Source: JBFELU01 sp041572755 (lineage in GTDB: Bacteria; Actinomycetota; Acidimicrobiia; Spongiisociales; UBA11373). From it: 64,000 nt of DNA. Under the pieces are notes generated by a model. That model saw only the letters and a program-made list of their open reading frames with translations, made no database searches and was not told the DNA's origin. The DNA lies in contig JBFFRY010000004.1 in assembly GCA_041572755.1 (NCBI GenBank), forward strand, positions 1 through 64,000, given 5' to 3'. This document shows positions 1 to 6,753 of this stretch, one piece after another. Positions within the stretch are counted from its first letter, which is position 1, and each line of letters starts with the position of its first letter. Made by a program: the position numbers and the translations under genes.

Positions 1-597
1 CGACACCAATCGGGCGCCGGTGGTGACTTCGCCGGGGGATCAGGTCTCCGACGAGAGTGACGTGGTGTCGCAGTCGGTGTTCGGCTCGGACCCCGACGGA
101 GATTCCCTGACCTGGGAAGCGATGGGGCTGCCCCCCGGCTTGTCGATCGATCCGGTCTCGGGCCGGATCACGGGAACGATCAACTACGAGGCGGCGGCGC
201 AGTCTCCTCACACCGTGATCCTCACGGTCACCGACGACGGGGTACCGAGGCTCGACGACTCGGTGACGTTCACCTGGAGGGTGGTCGACACCAATCGGGC
301 GCCGGTGGTGACTTCGCCGGGGGATCAGAGTGATGCCGAGGGAGATGTGGTCTCGCTGGCTCTCAGTGCCTCAGATCCGGATGATGACCGGCTGATCTGG
401 GGCGCCGCGGGACTGCCTGCCGGCATCGCCATCGACCCGGCCACCGGGATCGTCTCGGGAGCACCCTCCTACGCCGCCGCCGCAGCGTCCCCCTACCGGG
501 TGACGGTGACCGCCACCGACGACGGGGTGCCGAGGCTCGACGACTCGGTGACGTTCACCTGGACGGTGACCGACACCAATCGGGCGCCGGTGGTGAC
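1..597 (+). repeat. Near-identical tandem coding repeats, period about 285 bp
   Basis: The block cgacaccaatcgggcgccgg begins at 1, 289 and 571, and ccgacgacgg followed by a shared stretch through gacgttcacctgg begins at 231 and 516. These repeats encode the Ig/cadherin modules and probably continue upstream. Near-identity at DNA level suggests recent duplication or gene conversion. Confidence 0.85.
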
Positions 598-2353
598 GCG
601 ACCGGCGGATCGGACCGATCGGCTCGACCAAGTGGTGCGGTTGGCACTGGTGGGATCGGATCCGGATGGAGATGCCATCACCTGGTCGGCAACCGGTCTC
701 CCCCTGGGGATCTCACTGAATGCCGTGTCGGGGGTCATCGAAGGAACAACCGCCCTGGTCGGGACCTTCACCGTGACGGTCACCGCCACCGACGGGGGAA
801 CACCGAACCGGGCGACTTCGGCGACGTTCACCTGGCGGGTCCTGGCGCCGGGGGTGCCGGTGGTGGCGGCGATCCCGGATCAGTTCTCGACGGTGGGCGA
901 CACGGCGGGATTGCAGGCTACGGCGACCCATCCGGATGGGCTGGAGTTCACCTGGTCGGCGACCGGGTTGCCCACCGGGGCGGCCATCGATCCGGAATCC
1001 GGGGCGGCTACCGGAGTGCTCATCGAGGTGGGCGTGTTCGAAGTGGTGATCTCAGCGACCGACACCCGGGGCGGGGTCGGTTCCGCAGGGTTCACCTGGA
1101 CGGTGAGTCCCGAACCGAACCGACCCCCCACCGCGGTGGATGATGCCGCTGCGGTGACCGTCACCGATGGCGACGACGACGTCGGGGCGGTTCGGGTCGA
1201 GGTTCTGGGCAACGACTCGGATCCCGATGGAGATCCGCTGACCGTGGTGACCGTGACCGATCCGGAGGCGGGTGACATCCGCATCGAGGACGGTGTCGTC
1301 GTGTTCATTCCACCCCAGGGATGGACCGGGACGGTGACCGTCACCTACACCATCGTCGATCCCACCGGTGACCAGGCTTCGGCCGAGGTCACCGTCACCA
1401 TCAACCCAGATCTCAATGCCTTGCTGGAAGGCCCCATCCTGGACCTGGAGCCAGAGGAGATCGGGAGTGTCGACCTTGCTTCGCTGCTCACCGCCGGCGT
1501 CGGCACCGATCTCGTCTTCGGGACGGTGCTGCAATCGCTCCACGTGTTGCGAATGCCGCTGGCCTTGCTGGGTGCTGCGGTGTTCTGGTCACTGCTCCTC
1601 GGCGGGCTGCTGAACCTCGGGGTGATGATGCGGGGCGGCATCCCGTCCTTCGTGAAGCGCCGCAAGGTTCCGATGGCGATCATCATGGCCCCCCACGGAG
1701 GCAAGGTTCCCGCCCACGCCGAACCCGGCGCAGGCGAAGCCCTGTGGCGGTTCGGGGCCACCGATACCAACATCACCGCCACCGGAGCCCATCGCTCGGT
1801 CGACGGGGAAGACTGGCTTCAGGTCGAGACCCCGGAAGGCCGGGGTTGGGTTGAGGCGTTGCACCTGACCGAGCAGATCGATGCAGTCGGGTTCTCCGAC
1901 GACTCGCGACCGATTCGAATCCTCGAAGACCTCGTCGAGAGGATCAGGGACCGCGACGATCTCACCGAGCTCATCTCCGGCCAAGGCCTGTGGGTCACCC
2001 ACCACGACGATCCCATTCACTTCGAACCCGACCGGGTTGCCGGCCTGCTCGATGATTCGGCGGTTCGCACCTGGCCGGGACGCAACCCCGCCTACCCCGA
2101 CGTGCAGGGAGCCTTCGGTGATGTGGTCGGCGCCGGGATTCTCCAAGCATGGGATCACCCGCAGCCGCGCCTCTCCGTCGACCGGCCCACGGTTCCTTCG
2201 ACCGTCATCCCCGTCGAGTACACCAACCTCCACAGCATCTCCGTCGGAGCCGACCTTCACGGCCGCGACCACCTCGACCAGAATGCCTGGATGGTCTTCT
2301 ACAGCTACGAGCGAGGCCACCCTCGCGTCATTGCCCTCCACAAAGAAGGCTGA
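2..2353 (+). CDS. Ig/cadherin-repeat membrane protein, 5' end outside window
   Basis: The reading frame is open from base 2, and the first codons repeat a block seen later (DTNRAPVVT), so the true start lies upstream. About three He_PIG/cadherin-like repeats of roughly 95 residues (SDPDGDSLTW, GLPPGLSIDPVSG, TVTDDG signatures) are followed by two more Ig-like units. Next comes a Cadherin_5/VCBS-type unit (NDSDPDGDPLTVV) ending near residue 470 of the visible part. A hydrophobic segment at about residues 510-535 is followed by a basic stretch, then an SH3-like fold (WLQVETPEGRGWVEALHL, about 570-615) and a 150-residue tail I do not recognise. It is probably surface-anchored with the SH3-like part inside, but topology is inferred. 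A role in adhesion or envelope organisation is only a guess. Confidence 0.8.
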   Translation, partial: DTNRAPVVTSPGDQVSDESDVVSQSVFGSDPDGDSLTWEAMGLPPGLSIDPVSGRITGTINYEAAAQSPHTVILTVTDDGVPRLDDSVTFTWRVVDTNRAPVVTSPGDQSDAEGDVVSLALSASDPDDDRLIWGAAGLPAGIAIDPATGIVSGAPSYAAAAASPYRVTVTATDDGVPRLDDSVTFTWTVTDTNRAPVVTRPADRTDRLDQVVRLALVGSDPDGDAITWSATGLPLGISLNAVSGVIEGTTALVGTFTVTVTATDGGTPNRATSATFTWRVLAPGVPVVAAIPDQFSTVGDTAGLQATATHPDGLEFTWSATGLPTGAAIDPESGAATGVLIEVGVFEVVISATDTRGGVGSAGFTWTVSPEPNRPPTAVDDAAAVTVTDGDDDVGAVRVEVLGNDSDPDGDPLTVVTVTDPEAGDIRIEDGVVVFIPPQGWTGTVTVTYTIVDPTGDQASAEVTVTINPDLNALLEGPILDLEPEEIGSVDLASLLTAGVGTDLVFGTVLQSLHVLRMPLALLGAAVFWSLLLGGLLNLGVMMRGGIPSFVKRRKVPMAIIMAPHGGKVPAHAEPGAGEALWRFGATDTNITATGAHRSVDGEDWLQVETPEGRGWVEALHLTEQIDAVGFSDDSRPIRILEDLVERIRDRDDLTELISGQGLWVTHHDDPIHFEPDRVAGLLDDSAVRTWPGRNPAYPDVQGAFGDVVGAGILQAWDHPQPRLSVDRPTVPSTVIPVEYTNLHSISVGADLHGRDHLDQNAWMVFYSYERGHPRVIALHKEG

Positions 2354-2390
2354 CCTGCTCGGCGGCTAGGGTGGCGAGGCGTCGATCGAG

Positions 2391-3026
2391 GTGAGGATCC
2401 TGCCGAACACCGCTGCTCTCGTCCTCGCCGCAGGAGCCTCATCGCGGCTGGGCCGGCCCAAGCAGTTGCTCGAGTGGCGGGGCCGTGCCCTCTTGTCATG
2501 GATCATCGAGGAGGTGTGGGCCTGGCCGGTGACCACGGTCGCCGTGGTCATCGGTGCCTACGAGGACGAAGTGCTCGAGATCGTGGAGTTCGGCGAAAGC
2601 CTGGTCGTCATCAACCCGGAGTGGGAGGAAGGGCTGGCTTCGTCCCTTCGGGTCGGCCTCGATGCCTTGACCAGGGAACCTGCGGTGGAGAGGGCCTTCG
2701 TCGCCCTGGGCGATCAGCCGGGCATCCCGGTCGGCCTACCCGGGCTGCTCGTCGAGGCGATGGAGCGGAGCGGCCGCCCGGTGGCGGTGCCGAGATACCG
2801 CTACCAGCGCGCCAACCCTGTGCTCGTGGATCGGAGGCTTTGGCCCCGGTTCATGAGCCTCGAGGGTGACGCCGGGGCGGCCCGTATTCTCAAGGCTCAT
2901 CCCGAGTGGGTCGAGGAAGTGTGGGTCGATCACCTCCCTCCGCGTGACGTCGACACTCCCGAGGATGCCGCCGACCTCCTGGCGGGGATCTGGCCCCGGG
3001 GAGCAGGTGGCGGGATTGGGCGGTAG
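2391..3026 (+). CDS. MobA-like NTP transferase (MocA family)
   Basis: A 211-residue GT-A-fold nucleotidyltransferase. The N-terminus shows the nucleotide-binding signature LVLAAGASSRLGRPKQLL (residues about 7-24), and ALGDQPGI (about 105) is the metal-binding region. This fits MocA-type molybdenum cofactor cytidylyl- or guanylyltransferases, which attach a nucleotide to molybdopterin. A sequence related to the molybdenum hydroxylase at 38-42 kb would suit that role, but the genes are 35 kb apart. The start is GTG. A TANNNT box (TAGGGT, 2367-2372) lies 18 bp before it, giving a short 5' leader. Other small-molecule nucleotidyltransferases share this fold, so the substrate is uncertain. Confidence 0.8.
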   Translation: MRILPNTAALVLAAGASSRLGRPKQLLEWRGRALLSWIIEEVWAWPVTTVAVVIGAYEDEVLEIVEFGESLVVINPEWEEGLASSLRVGLDALTREPAVERAFVALGDQPGIPVGLPGLLVEAMERSGRPVAVPRYRYQRANPVLVDRRLWPRFMSLEGDAGAARILKAHPEWVEEVWVDHLPPRDVDTPEDAADLLAGIWPRGAGGGIGR

Positions 3027-3083
3027 GCTCCGCGATCCCGGCACCGCTGGCCGGGTGCCGGCTGTCGAGCAGTGGAGAGGGCG

Positions 3084-3488
3084 ATGGGATCGATCGAGAC
3101 GATCGAGGGGATTGGAGTCAAGAACGCGACCAAGCTGCGCAAGGCGCGTATCCGGACCACCGAAGCACTGCTGAAGCGGGGTTCCACTCGAGCCGGACGT
3201 CGGGAGGTCGCCAGGGCCACCGGTCTCACCGAGAAGGTGATTCTCGGGTGGGTGAACCGCGCCGACTTGATGCGCGTCAAGGGCATCGGTCAGGAGTACT
3301 CCGATCTCTTGGAGGCCGCCGGGGTCGACACGGTGAAGGAGCTGCGCAACCGCAAGCCCGAGAACCTGCTCACTTCGATGACCGAGCTCAATCGGAAGAA
3401 GCGTCTGGTGCGCCGCCTCCCCACCTTGCCGATGGTTCAGGCTTGGGTCGAGTGCGCCGGGGATCTCTCTCCGGTCATCAGACACTGA
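3084..3488 (+). CDS. DUF4332-like helix-hairpin-helix protein
   Basis: A 134-residue protein built from helix-hairpin-helix elements: IEGIGVKNATKLRKARIRTTEALL near the N-terminus and VKGIGQEYSDLLEAAGVDTVKEL in the middle. This tandem arrangement is typical of DUF4332 proteins, which are related to DNA-binding HhH domains but have no settled function. ATG at 3084 is preferred because GAGAGG lies just upstream; an in-frame GTG at 3072 is the alternative. A bidirectional hairpin follows the stop and separates it from the convergent HbhA-like gene. Nucleic-acid binding is plausible but not shown. Confidence 0.75.
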   Translation: MGSIETIEGIGVKNATKLRKARIRTTEALLKRGSTRAGRREVARATGLTEKVILGWVNRADLMRVKGIGQEYSDLLEAAGVDTVKELRNRKPENLLTSMTELNRKKRLVRRLPTLPMVQAWVECAGDLSPVIRH

Positions 3489-3491
3489 GAC

Positions 3492-3520
3492 GCCGGGCCC
3501 CGAGGAGCTCGGAGCCCGGC
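3492..3520. terminator. Bidirectional hairpin between convergent genes
   Basis: GCCGGGC (3492-3498) pairs with GCCCGGC (3514-3520), enclosing an inner CCGAG/CTCGG stem with a GAG loop. There is no U-tract on either strand, but the position between two convergent stops fits a terminator. Confidence 0.6.
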
Positions 3521-3537
3521 ATCCGGCGGTTCTCGCC

Positions 3538-3984
3538 CTATGCGCTCTTGGTCGTCGACTTCCCGGCGGCCTTCTTCTTGGCGGCTGTCTTCTGGGGAGC
3601 GGCCTTCGTGGCGGGTTCGGAGTTCTCCTCGGTCTCCTCGGTCTTGGCTCCCGGGCGGAAGGACTCGCGCCACCCGGCGAGCACATCCTCGAGCTGGTCC
3701 TTGAACTTGGTGACCCGGCCCTGGATGTGGTCCAGGTCGACCTTGTCCTTGATCTCGTCCACCAGCTTGCGTTCCCGCAACCGGTCGGTGAGCTTCTCTC
3801 CCTCTTGGGCGAGGGTGTCGTACTCCTTGCGGGCGGAATCCATCATCCGGGTCCGGTAATCGGCCAAGCGGCGTCCGGCCACGACGGGGGCGCCGACCAC
3901 GGCATAGGCGGCCTTCTGGGCGCCGTCCATGAGGCTGCCGGTCGTCTTGCCGGCGGCCTCCTTCGCCTCGGTGAGGGTCTTCAT
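3538..3984 (-). CDS. HbhA-like coiled-coil protein with Lys/Ala-rich tail
   Basis: A 148-residue, charged, mostly helical protein. Residues 1-45 include a short hydrophobic stretch (AAYAVVGAPVVAG), 50-115 are heptad-like and rich in Glu/Lys/Asp, and the C-terminus is low complexity (AAPQKTAAKKKAAGKST). This plan matches mycobacterial heparin-binding haemagglutinin (HbhA) and related phasin-like proteins, though the basic tail is shorter. The start overlaps the stop of the XRE regulator gene by 4 bp (ATGA), so the two are co-transcribed. The same gene order, as I recall it, is Rv0474-Rv0475 in Mycobacterium tuberculosis. HbhA has been linked to adhesion and to lipid inclusion handling; which applies here is unknown. 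Confidence 0.65.
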   Translation of the reverse strand: MKTLTEAKEAAGKTTGSLMDGAQKAAYAVVGAPVVAGRRLADYRTRMMDSARKEYDTLAQEGEKLTDRLRERKLVDEIKDKVDLDHIQGRVTKFKDQLEDVLAGWRESFRPGAKTEETEENSEPATKAAPQKTAAKKKAAGKSTTKSA

Positions 3985-4331
3985 TGCTGCTCCTCTCCCG
4001 GGCGCTCCACAAAGGATCGATAGATCTCTGTGAGCGCCTGCTTCTGTCGTTCTGTCAGGTCGGCGTCGGCTCGAATCGCCGTCTCCACGTCGATGACGTC
4101 GGGGCTCGTATCCAAGAGGCCGGCCCGTTCGTAGAGGGCTTCGGCCCTGATCGAGAGCCCCCGGGCGATCGCCTTGAGGATCTCTGCCGAGGGCTTGCGT
4201 AGCCCGCGCTCGATCTGGCTGAGATACGGATTGGAGATCCCGGCGCGTTCGGCGAGTTTGCGGAGCGAGATCGCGCTCCGTTCCCGCTGCTCGCGGATGA
4301 AGCGCCCGAGGTCAGACACCGGCGGTCTCAT
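3981..4331 (-). CDS. XRE-family transcriptional regulator (Rv0474-like)
   Basis: A 116-residue single-domain regulator. Residues 9-65 form the Cro/C1 helix-turn-helix (FIREQRERSAISLRKLAERA, then GISNPYLSQIERGLRKPSAE), and the C-terminal half has ADLTERQKQALTEIYRSF. Both halves resemble the mycobacterial regulator next to hbhA. The gene is first in a two-gene operon with the HbhA-like protein. ATG 4331 has no Shine-Dalgarno but sits 8 nt after a TATTCT -10 box, so the mRNA is probably leaderless. A 17-bp palindrome covers the expected -35 box, which points to autorepression. Confidence 0.85.
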   Translation of the reverse strand: MRPPVSDLGRFIREQRERSAISLRKLAERAGISNPYLSQIERGLRKPSAEILKAIARGLSIRAEALYERAGLLDTSPDVIDVETAIRADADLTERQKQALTEIYRSFVERPGEEQQ

Positions 4332-4339
4332 GTGCTCGC

Positions 4340-4374
4340 AGAATACCCCATAGTGCTAACTGCTGCAAGCAGTT
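4340..4374 (-). promoter_or_regulatory. Promoter with palindromic operator for the XRE/HbhA-like operon
   Basis: On the minus strand the -10 is TATTCT (4340-4345). Seventeen bases upstream lies TTGCAG (4363-4368), a good -35. That hexamer is the centre of the perfect inverted repeat AACTGCT-GCA-AGCAGTT (4358-4374). A repressor bound here would block RNA polymerase. The XRE protein encoded by the first gene is the obvious candidate ligand (inference). Confidence 0.6.
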
Positions 4375-4489
4375 CGACATGGACCACCCACCGCTTCCGG
4401 CGCCCGGTGGCGGTACTAACGTGCGTGCGGCGTTCAGGAGACTGATGGGGATCGAACTACCCCCGACCTCACCACGAGGGGACGACTCG

Positions 4490-5494
4490 ATGATCATCGT
4501 GATGGGGCGCGAAGCCTCAGAAGGCGACATCCAGCATGTCGTCGAGCGTCTCCGCGCCATCGGAGCCGACGCCCACATCTCCCGGGGCCAAACCCGGACC
4601 GTGATCGGTGCCATCGGCGATCGAACCCAGATCCAGCAACTCCCCTGGGAGGCGTTCCCCGGTGTGGAACGCAGCGTCCCGGTCCTCAAGCCCTTCAAGT
4701 TCGTCAGCCGGGACTTCCAGAGCGAGGACACCACCGTGGACGTCGGCGGCGTTCCCGTCGGAGCCGGCCATTTCGTGGTGATGGCCGGTCCGTGCGCCGT
4801 GGAGAGCCGCGACCAGCTGTTCTCGTCGGCGACCGCAGTGAAGAAGGCCGGAGCCACCATCCTGCGGGGTGACGCCTTCAAGCCCCGCACGTCTCCGTAT
4901 GCGTTTCAGGGGCTCGGGGAGAAGGGCCTCGAGCTGCTCGCCGAGGCCCGGGAGGAATTCGGCATGCCCTTCATAGCCGAAGTCCTCGACCCGCGGGACG
5001 TCGAGCTGGTGACCTCCTATGCCGACATGATCCGCATTGGGACCCGCAACATGGCCAACTTCACCCTTCTGGCGGAATTGGGTCGCCAGGAGAAGCCGGT
5101 GCTCCTCAAGCGGGGCTTCACGGCCACCATCGAGGAATGGCTCAATGCCGCCGAATACATCTACAAGGAGGGCAATCACCAGGTCGTCCTGTGCGAGCGA
5201 GGGATCCGCACCTTCGAGGACCTGACCCGCAACACCCTCGACATCGCCGCCGTACCGGTCGTGAAATCTCTATCGCACCTTCCGGTGGTCGTCGATCCCT
5301 CTCACAGCGGAGGACGGCGGGATCTCGTCCAACCGCTCAGCCTCGCCGGCGTGGCCGCCGGTGCCGACGGGCTGCTCATCGATGTCCATCCGGCGCCGGA
5401 GACCGCTCTCGTCGACGGCGCTCAGGCGATCCTTCCCGGCGAATTCGGGGAGCTGATGGATCGGGTTCGGGCGATCCGAGCCGCCCTCGCCTAG
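4490..5494 (+). CDS. aroF: 3-deoxy-7-phosphoheptulonate (DAHP) synthase, class I-beta type
   Basis: Condenses phosphoenolpyruvate with erythrose 4-phosphate, the first step of the shikimate pathway. The protein is 334 residues and matches the Thermotoga-type enzyme end to end: an N-terminal ferredoxin-like regulatory domain (MIIVMGREASEGD, residues 1-75), then the TIM barrel with MAGPCAVES, KPRTSPYAFQGLGEKG, LLKRGF, CERGIRTFE and the metal-binding DPSHSGGRRD. ATG 4490 is chosen because family members begin with this MIIV strand and GAGGGGA precedes it at 4476-4482; an in-frame ATG at 4379 would add 37 atypical residues. The N-terminal domain suggests allosteric control by an aromatic amino acid. 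The stop overlaps the convergent amidohydrolase stop. Confidence 0.93.
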   Translation: MIIVMGREASEGDIQHVVERLRAIGADAHISRGQTRTVIGAIGDRTQIQQLPWEAFPGVERSVPVLKPFKFVSRDFQSEDTTVDVGGVPVGAGHFVVMAGPCAVESRDQLFSSATAVKKAGATILRGDAFKPRTSPYAFQGLGEKGLELLAEAREEFGMPFIAEVLDPRDVELVTSYADMIRIGTRNMANFTLLAELGRQEKPVLLKRGFTATIEEWLNAAEYIYKEGNHQVVLCERGIRTFEDLTRNTLDIAAVPVVKSLSHLPVVVDPSHSGGRRDLVQPLSLAGVAAGADGLLIDVHPAPETALVDGAQAILPGEFGELMDRVRAIRAALA

Positions 5495-6672
5495 GAGGCC
5501 CGGTCGCCCGCTGCGACCGTCTCCAGCATCCGGACGAGCGCCATCGAACCGACGAGCATCCCGGTGTGGATGGCACGCTCGTCGATGTCGAAATCGGCGG
5601 AGTGCAGATCAACCCGGCGATCGGGAAGAGCCGATCCCAGGCGGACCAGCGCACCCGGAGCGCTCTCGAGGAACCAGGAGAAGTCCTCCGAGCCGAGGCT
5701 CTGATGGGTGGGGAGCACTGCATCTGCCCCCAGGGCTTCAACGGCGGCATTGGTGATCGTGTCGATCAGCGCCATGTCGTTGACCACCGGTGGCGATCCC
5801 TGCTCATACTCGACCTTGGCCGAGGCGCCGAGGGGGGCGACGATCTCATGAACCAGGCGTTCGATGAGCGGGGGCAGAGTGCGCCACATCTCGAGGTCGA
5901 ACAGCCGCACCGTGCCGCCCACCTCGACCGAAGTGGGGATCACGTTCTCGGCGCTTCCCCCCGACACCCGGCCGAACACCACCACGACCGGGTTGCGGGG
6001 ATCGTGGGTCCGTTGCAGGTGAGCAGGCAGATCGACGATCAGACGAGCGGCTGCCTGGACCAGATCGACCGTCTGGTGGGGACGTGAGGTGTGCCCCCCC
6101 GGTCCGGTGAGCGTCACGTTGAGGCGGTCTGAGGCACCGGTGATCGCATCAGCGCGAATCCCGACGGAGCCGGGCGGAATCGAGGGGTCGACGTGGAATG
6201 CCATGATCCCGGCGACTTCTCTCATCGCCCCCTCGCGCACCATGGCGAACGCTCCTCCGGGGATGGTTTCCTCGGCGGGTTGGAACAGAAAGCGGACCCT
6301 TCCCGGGAGCCCGTCGTGGGCGGCGAGCACCCGGGCGATACCGGCGGCAACTGCGGCGTGAGCATCGTGGCCGCACGCATGCATGACGCCGGGATTCTGG
6401 GAAGCGTACGGTGTGACGTTCAGTTCGGTGATCGGTAGCCCGTCCAGGTCGGCACGGAAGGCGACCAAGGGGCCCCCCTCGCCGACGTCCGCGGTGAGCC
6501 CGACGCCGGCGTCCCTCACGCGCGGTTGGAGACCGGCATCCTCGAGGAACTCCACCAAGGTCGCGGTCGTGTGCACCTCGGCGTACCCCACCTCCGGATG
6601 GCGGTGGATGGCGCGACGCAACTCGACGGCTGCACCGGCGATCTCGTCGACGAGGTCACGAAGCAAAGGCAC
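5491..6672 (-). CDS. M20 family amidohydrolase/peptidase
   Basis: A 393-residue zinc-dependent amidohydrolase of the M20D (hippurate hydrolase / N-acyl-amino-acid amidohydrolase) type. Visible signatures are RRAIHRHPEVGY near residue 20, HACGHDAHAAVAAGI near 105, FQPAEETIPGGA with the catalytic Glu near 140, a lid-domain GGHTSRPHQTVD and LGSEDFSWFL near the C-terminus. The metal ligands therefore look intact. GTG 6672 is chosen because GGAGG (minus strand, 6677-6681) lies four bases before it; upstream in-frame ATGs lack such a site. The substrate cannot be named from sequence; N-acyl or carbamoyl amino acids are typical. It lies 81 bp downstream of glnE on the same strand. Confidence 0.85.
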   Translation of the reverse strand: MPLLRDLVDEIAGAAVELRRAIHRHPEVGYAEVHTTATLVEFLEDAGLQPRVRDAGVGLTADVGEGGPLVAFRADLDGLPITELNVTPYASQNPGVMHACGHDAHAAVAAGIARVLAAHDGLPGRVRFLFQPAEETIPGGAFAMVREGAMREVAGIMAFHVDPSIPPGSVGIRADAITGASDRLNVTLTGPGGHTSRPHQTVDLVQAAARLIVDLPAHLQRTHDPRNPVVVVFGRVSGGSAENVIPTSVEVGGTVRLFDLEMWRTLPPLIERLVHEIVAPLGASAKVEYEQGSPPVVNDMALIDTITNAAVEALGADAVLPTHQSLGSEDFSWFLESAPGALVRLGSALPDRRVDLHSADFDIDERAIHTGMLVGSMALVRMLETVAAGDRAS

Positions 6673-6753
6673 GGGGCCTCCCATGAGCGGAGCGGTGCCG
6701 AGCGGCACCGCCGGGAGCATTGTATGCGCCCCGCCGCAATGCCGCACGGCCGA

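Noticed and set aside
1..597. CRISPR-like repeats
   Set aside because: The repeats are about 285 bp, coding, and without spacers.
4379..4489. 37-residue N-terminal extension of DAHP synthase
   Set aside because: Its sequence is low-complexity and overlaps the regulator's operator; the family start with GAGGGGA upstream is at 4490.
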